Of a DNA stretch of 7,379 nt, positions 5,747-7,379 are shown one piece after another. The position numbers and the translations under genes were made by a program. Positions within the stretch are counted from its first letter, which is position 1, and each line of letters opens with the position of its first letter. Origin of the DNA: CAZILN01 sp964540005 (GTDB lineage Bacteria > Bacteroidota > Bacteroidia > Bacteroidales > SM23-62); NCBI GenBank assembly GCA_964540005.1, contig CAZILN010000081.1:1-7379 (forward strand), written 5' to 3'. The notes under the pieces were generated by a model. The model was given only the letters and a program-made list of their open reading frames with translations, searched no databases and was not told the DNA's origin.

Positions 5747-7379
5747 ATGATAAAGAATTATTTCCAGGTTGCCCTGAGGAACCTCCTCAAGAACAGGATA
5801 TCTTCATTTGTAAACATTATCGGGCTTGCCATCGGTATGACTGCCTTCATACTGATCATCCAGTTTGTTCGGTATGAATTCAGTTATGATACATTTCATC
5901 AGAACGGTGAGCATATTTACAGGGTGCAACAGGACCGTTATAATAAAGGGGTGGTGACCACACAGTGGGCAGCAGGATGTTCGGCTGTGGGATCGGCGCT
6001 GTATGAAAATTTTCCCGAAGTTGAGAATTTTACACGCTTCCAGATTTTCGATGGAGTGCTGAGTTACGGTGAGAAAAAATTCCGGGAAGAGAGGATCTAT
6101 ACTGCTGATACTTCCTTCTTTGAGATTTTTTCCTTTGAACTGATTGAGGGAGATCCCGGCACTATTCTCAGGAACGCGTTTGAAACAGTTTTATCCGAGT
6201 CAACCGCTGAGAAATATTTCGGGAATGAAAATCCAATTGGGAACAGCCTGCGTTTTAATGGCGGACCGGAATTGATGATTTCCGGTATCTTTAAGGATGC
6301 CCCCCGGTCTTCTCACCTCAAACCTGACATTTTGGTATCCTGGGAAACACTTGTGAATTTTTACGGCGGACCAGAAGTCAATACCGCATGGCAGTGGGAC
6401 GGGTTCTTTAATTATATTCTTCTCAACCCAGCCAGCGATTATAAGGAATTTGAGACCAAGATCCCTGAATTCGTAGAAGCTGAGATTGGTGAGGATATGA
6501 GACAATATGATGCAAGTGTTGTTTTTAATTTACAGCCGCTTAGCAGTATTCACCTTCATTCAGACTTTATGTATGAAGCAGAGCCAAACGGTAATGCCAG
6601 GTCAGTATATGCCCTTTTAATAATTGCCATTTTTCTGGTTCTGATTGCCTGGATCAATTACATTAACCTTTCCACCGCAAGGTCCCTGGAGAGGGCACGG
6701 GAAGTTGGTATGCGCAAAGTTACAGGTGCCTCAAAACGTCAGCTGTTGAGCCAGTTCCTGCTGGAATCCCTGCTGGTTAACCTGCTGGCTATAATTCTTG
6801 CCCTCTTCCTGGTCCAGTTGATGGATAGCGCATTTACCCAGCTTACCGGAGTATTCCTGGATTATACACTGGGTTCAAGCCCTGGATTCTGGGCAGTTAT
6901 CCTGGCGATTTTTATTTTAGGTTCTTTAATCGCAGGTATCTATCCTGCTTTATTTCTTTCCTCATTCAAACCCAATACCGTCTTTAAAGGGATCAGCGAA
7001 CTAACTGTCGGGGGACTAGGCATGAGAAGGATATTGGTAATTTTCCAGTTCACAATCTCTTTGATCCTGATTGCCGGTACAATGACCGTTTACAGGCAGA
7101 TCTCTTATATGCAGCATTACGATCTGGGTGTGGATATTGAAAATACCCTTGTGTTGAGGGGACCCAGTGTAAACGACTCTACCTATGCCGAAACATTCAG
7201 TGCTTTTAAGGAAGAACTTACCCGTAATCCAGACATAAAGATGATCACTGCCTCCACTGAAGTGCCTGGCCGGCAACCGGGGTGGAACGCCGGCGGGATC
7301 AGGCTATTGAGCCAGGGTGAAGATGAGAGTGACCAGTACAGGATCATAGGTTTTGATTATGATTTCGTAGATTTTTACG
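5747..7379 (+). CDS. MacB/FtsX-type ABC transporter permease, N-terminal part, runs off the right edge
   Basis: The frame is open for 544 codons from the ATG at 5747 to the window edge. It begins MIKNYFQVALRNLLKNRISS, a start very common in Bacteroidota permeases of this family, followed by the first membrane helix (about 21-42). A large periplasmic MacB_PCD-like domain follows (about 43-285; FHQNGEHIYRV, ADTSFFEIFSF, EKYFGNENPIG). Then come three helices (about 287-308, 341-359, 380-405) with the FtsX signature ARSLERAREVGMRKVTGASK (311-330) between the first two. A fifth helix at about 426-447 opens the second repeat, whose periplasmic domain is cut. Complete members are usually about 780-800 residues with two such repeats. 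Such permeases work with a separate ATPase to move or release lipoproteins, peptides or drugs across the envelope by mechanotransmission. No ATPase gene is visible here; it may lie downstream. The cargo is unknown. Confidence 0.95.
   Translation, partial: MIKNYFQVALRNLLKNRISSFVNIIGLAIGMTAFILIIQFVRYEFSYDTFHQNGEHIYRVQQDRYNKGVVTTQWAAGCSAVGSALYENFPEVENFTRFQIFDGVLSYGEKKFREERIYTADTSFFEIFSFELIEGDPGTILRNAFETVLSESTAEKYFGNENPIGNSLRFNGGPELMISGIFKDAPRSSHLKPDILVSWETLVNFYGGPEVNTAWQWDGFFNYILLNPASDYKEFETKIPEFVEAEIGEDMRQYDASVVFNLQPLSSIHLHSDFMYEAEPNGNARSVYALLIIAIFLVLIAWINYINLSTARSLERAREVGMRKVTGASKRQLLSQFLLESLLVNLLAIILALFLVQLMDSAFTQLTGVFLDYTLGSSPGFWAVILAIFILGSLIAGIYPALFLSSFKPNTVFKGISELTVGGLGMRRILVIFQFTISLILIAGTMTVYRQISYMQHYDLGVDIENTLVLRGPSVNDSTYAETFSAFKEELTRNPDIKMITASTEVPGRQPGWNAGGIRLLSQGEDESDQYRIIGFDYDFVDFY

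Noticed and set aside
6200..7276. Minus-strand open frames at 6200-6505 and 7016-7276.
   Set aside because: They lie opposite the continuous permease frame, which shows clear MacB/FtsX signatures throughout.
1..7379. CRISPR arrays, tRNA or rRNA genes, transposases, integrases and attachment sites.
   Set aside because: No regularly spaced repeats, no cloverleaf or rRNA-like segments, and no transposase or integrase motifs were seen on either strand.

Overview
The window reads as chromosomal DNA from a Bacteroidota bacterium, probably of the Bacteroidales/Marinilabiliales type. The evidence is a secreted protein ending in a type A sorting domain of the type IX secretion system (T9SS), lipoproteins with SC-type lipoboxes, a MacB/FtsX-like permease starting MIKNYFQVALRNLLKNR, starts without Shine-Dalgarno sequences, and two sites matching the Bacteroidota -7 promoter element TAnnTTTG. 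The exact lineage cannot be fixed from the sequence alone.

Layout: (1) 1-422, minus strand: the N-terminal part of a lipoprotein metallophosphoesterase that runs off the left edge. (2) 423-713: a non-coding, very AT-rich spacer containing a sharply GC-rich, foldable island at about 561-651. (3) 714-980, plus strand: the first 88 codons of a DUF4136-type lipoprotein, apparently lacking its C-terminal half. (4) 1109-1749, plus strand: a two-gene unit with an ATGA start/stop overlap, made of a 57-residue acidic, tryptophan-rich protein and a 156-residue minimal nucleotidyltransferase of the AbiEii/DUF6036 kind; this looks like a toxin-antitoxin-like cassette. (5) 1823-4207, plus strand: a 794-residue secreted protein with lamin-tail, chitobiase-C-like, CotH-kinase and T9SS sorting domains. 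(6) 4237-5562, minus strand, convergent with the previous gene: a Tat-signal aldo/keto reductase with two C-terminal [4Fe-4S] motifs. (7) 5747 to the right edge, plus strand, divergent from the reductase: a MacB/FtsX-type ABC transporter permease, incomplete.

Apart from the small two-gene unit, the genes do not form one pathway. Most are single transcription units of cell-envelope or secretion character: two lipoproteins, a T9SS cargo, a Tat-type oxidoreductase and an inner-membrane permease. The stretch from 423 to 1822 has the most accessory character. It holds the GC-discordant island, a broken lipoprotein gene, and an AT-richer nucleotidyltransferase pair. The pair is the best candidate for an under-described system, but it resembles known nucleotidyltransferase toxin-antitoxin modules, and nothing here demonstrates a wholly new one.
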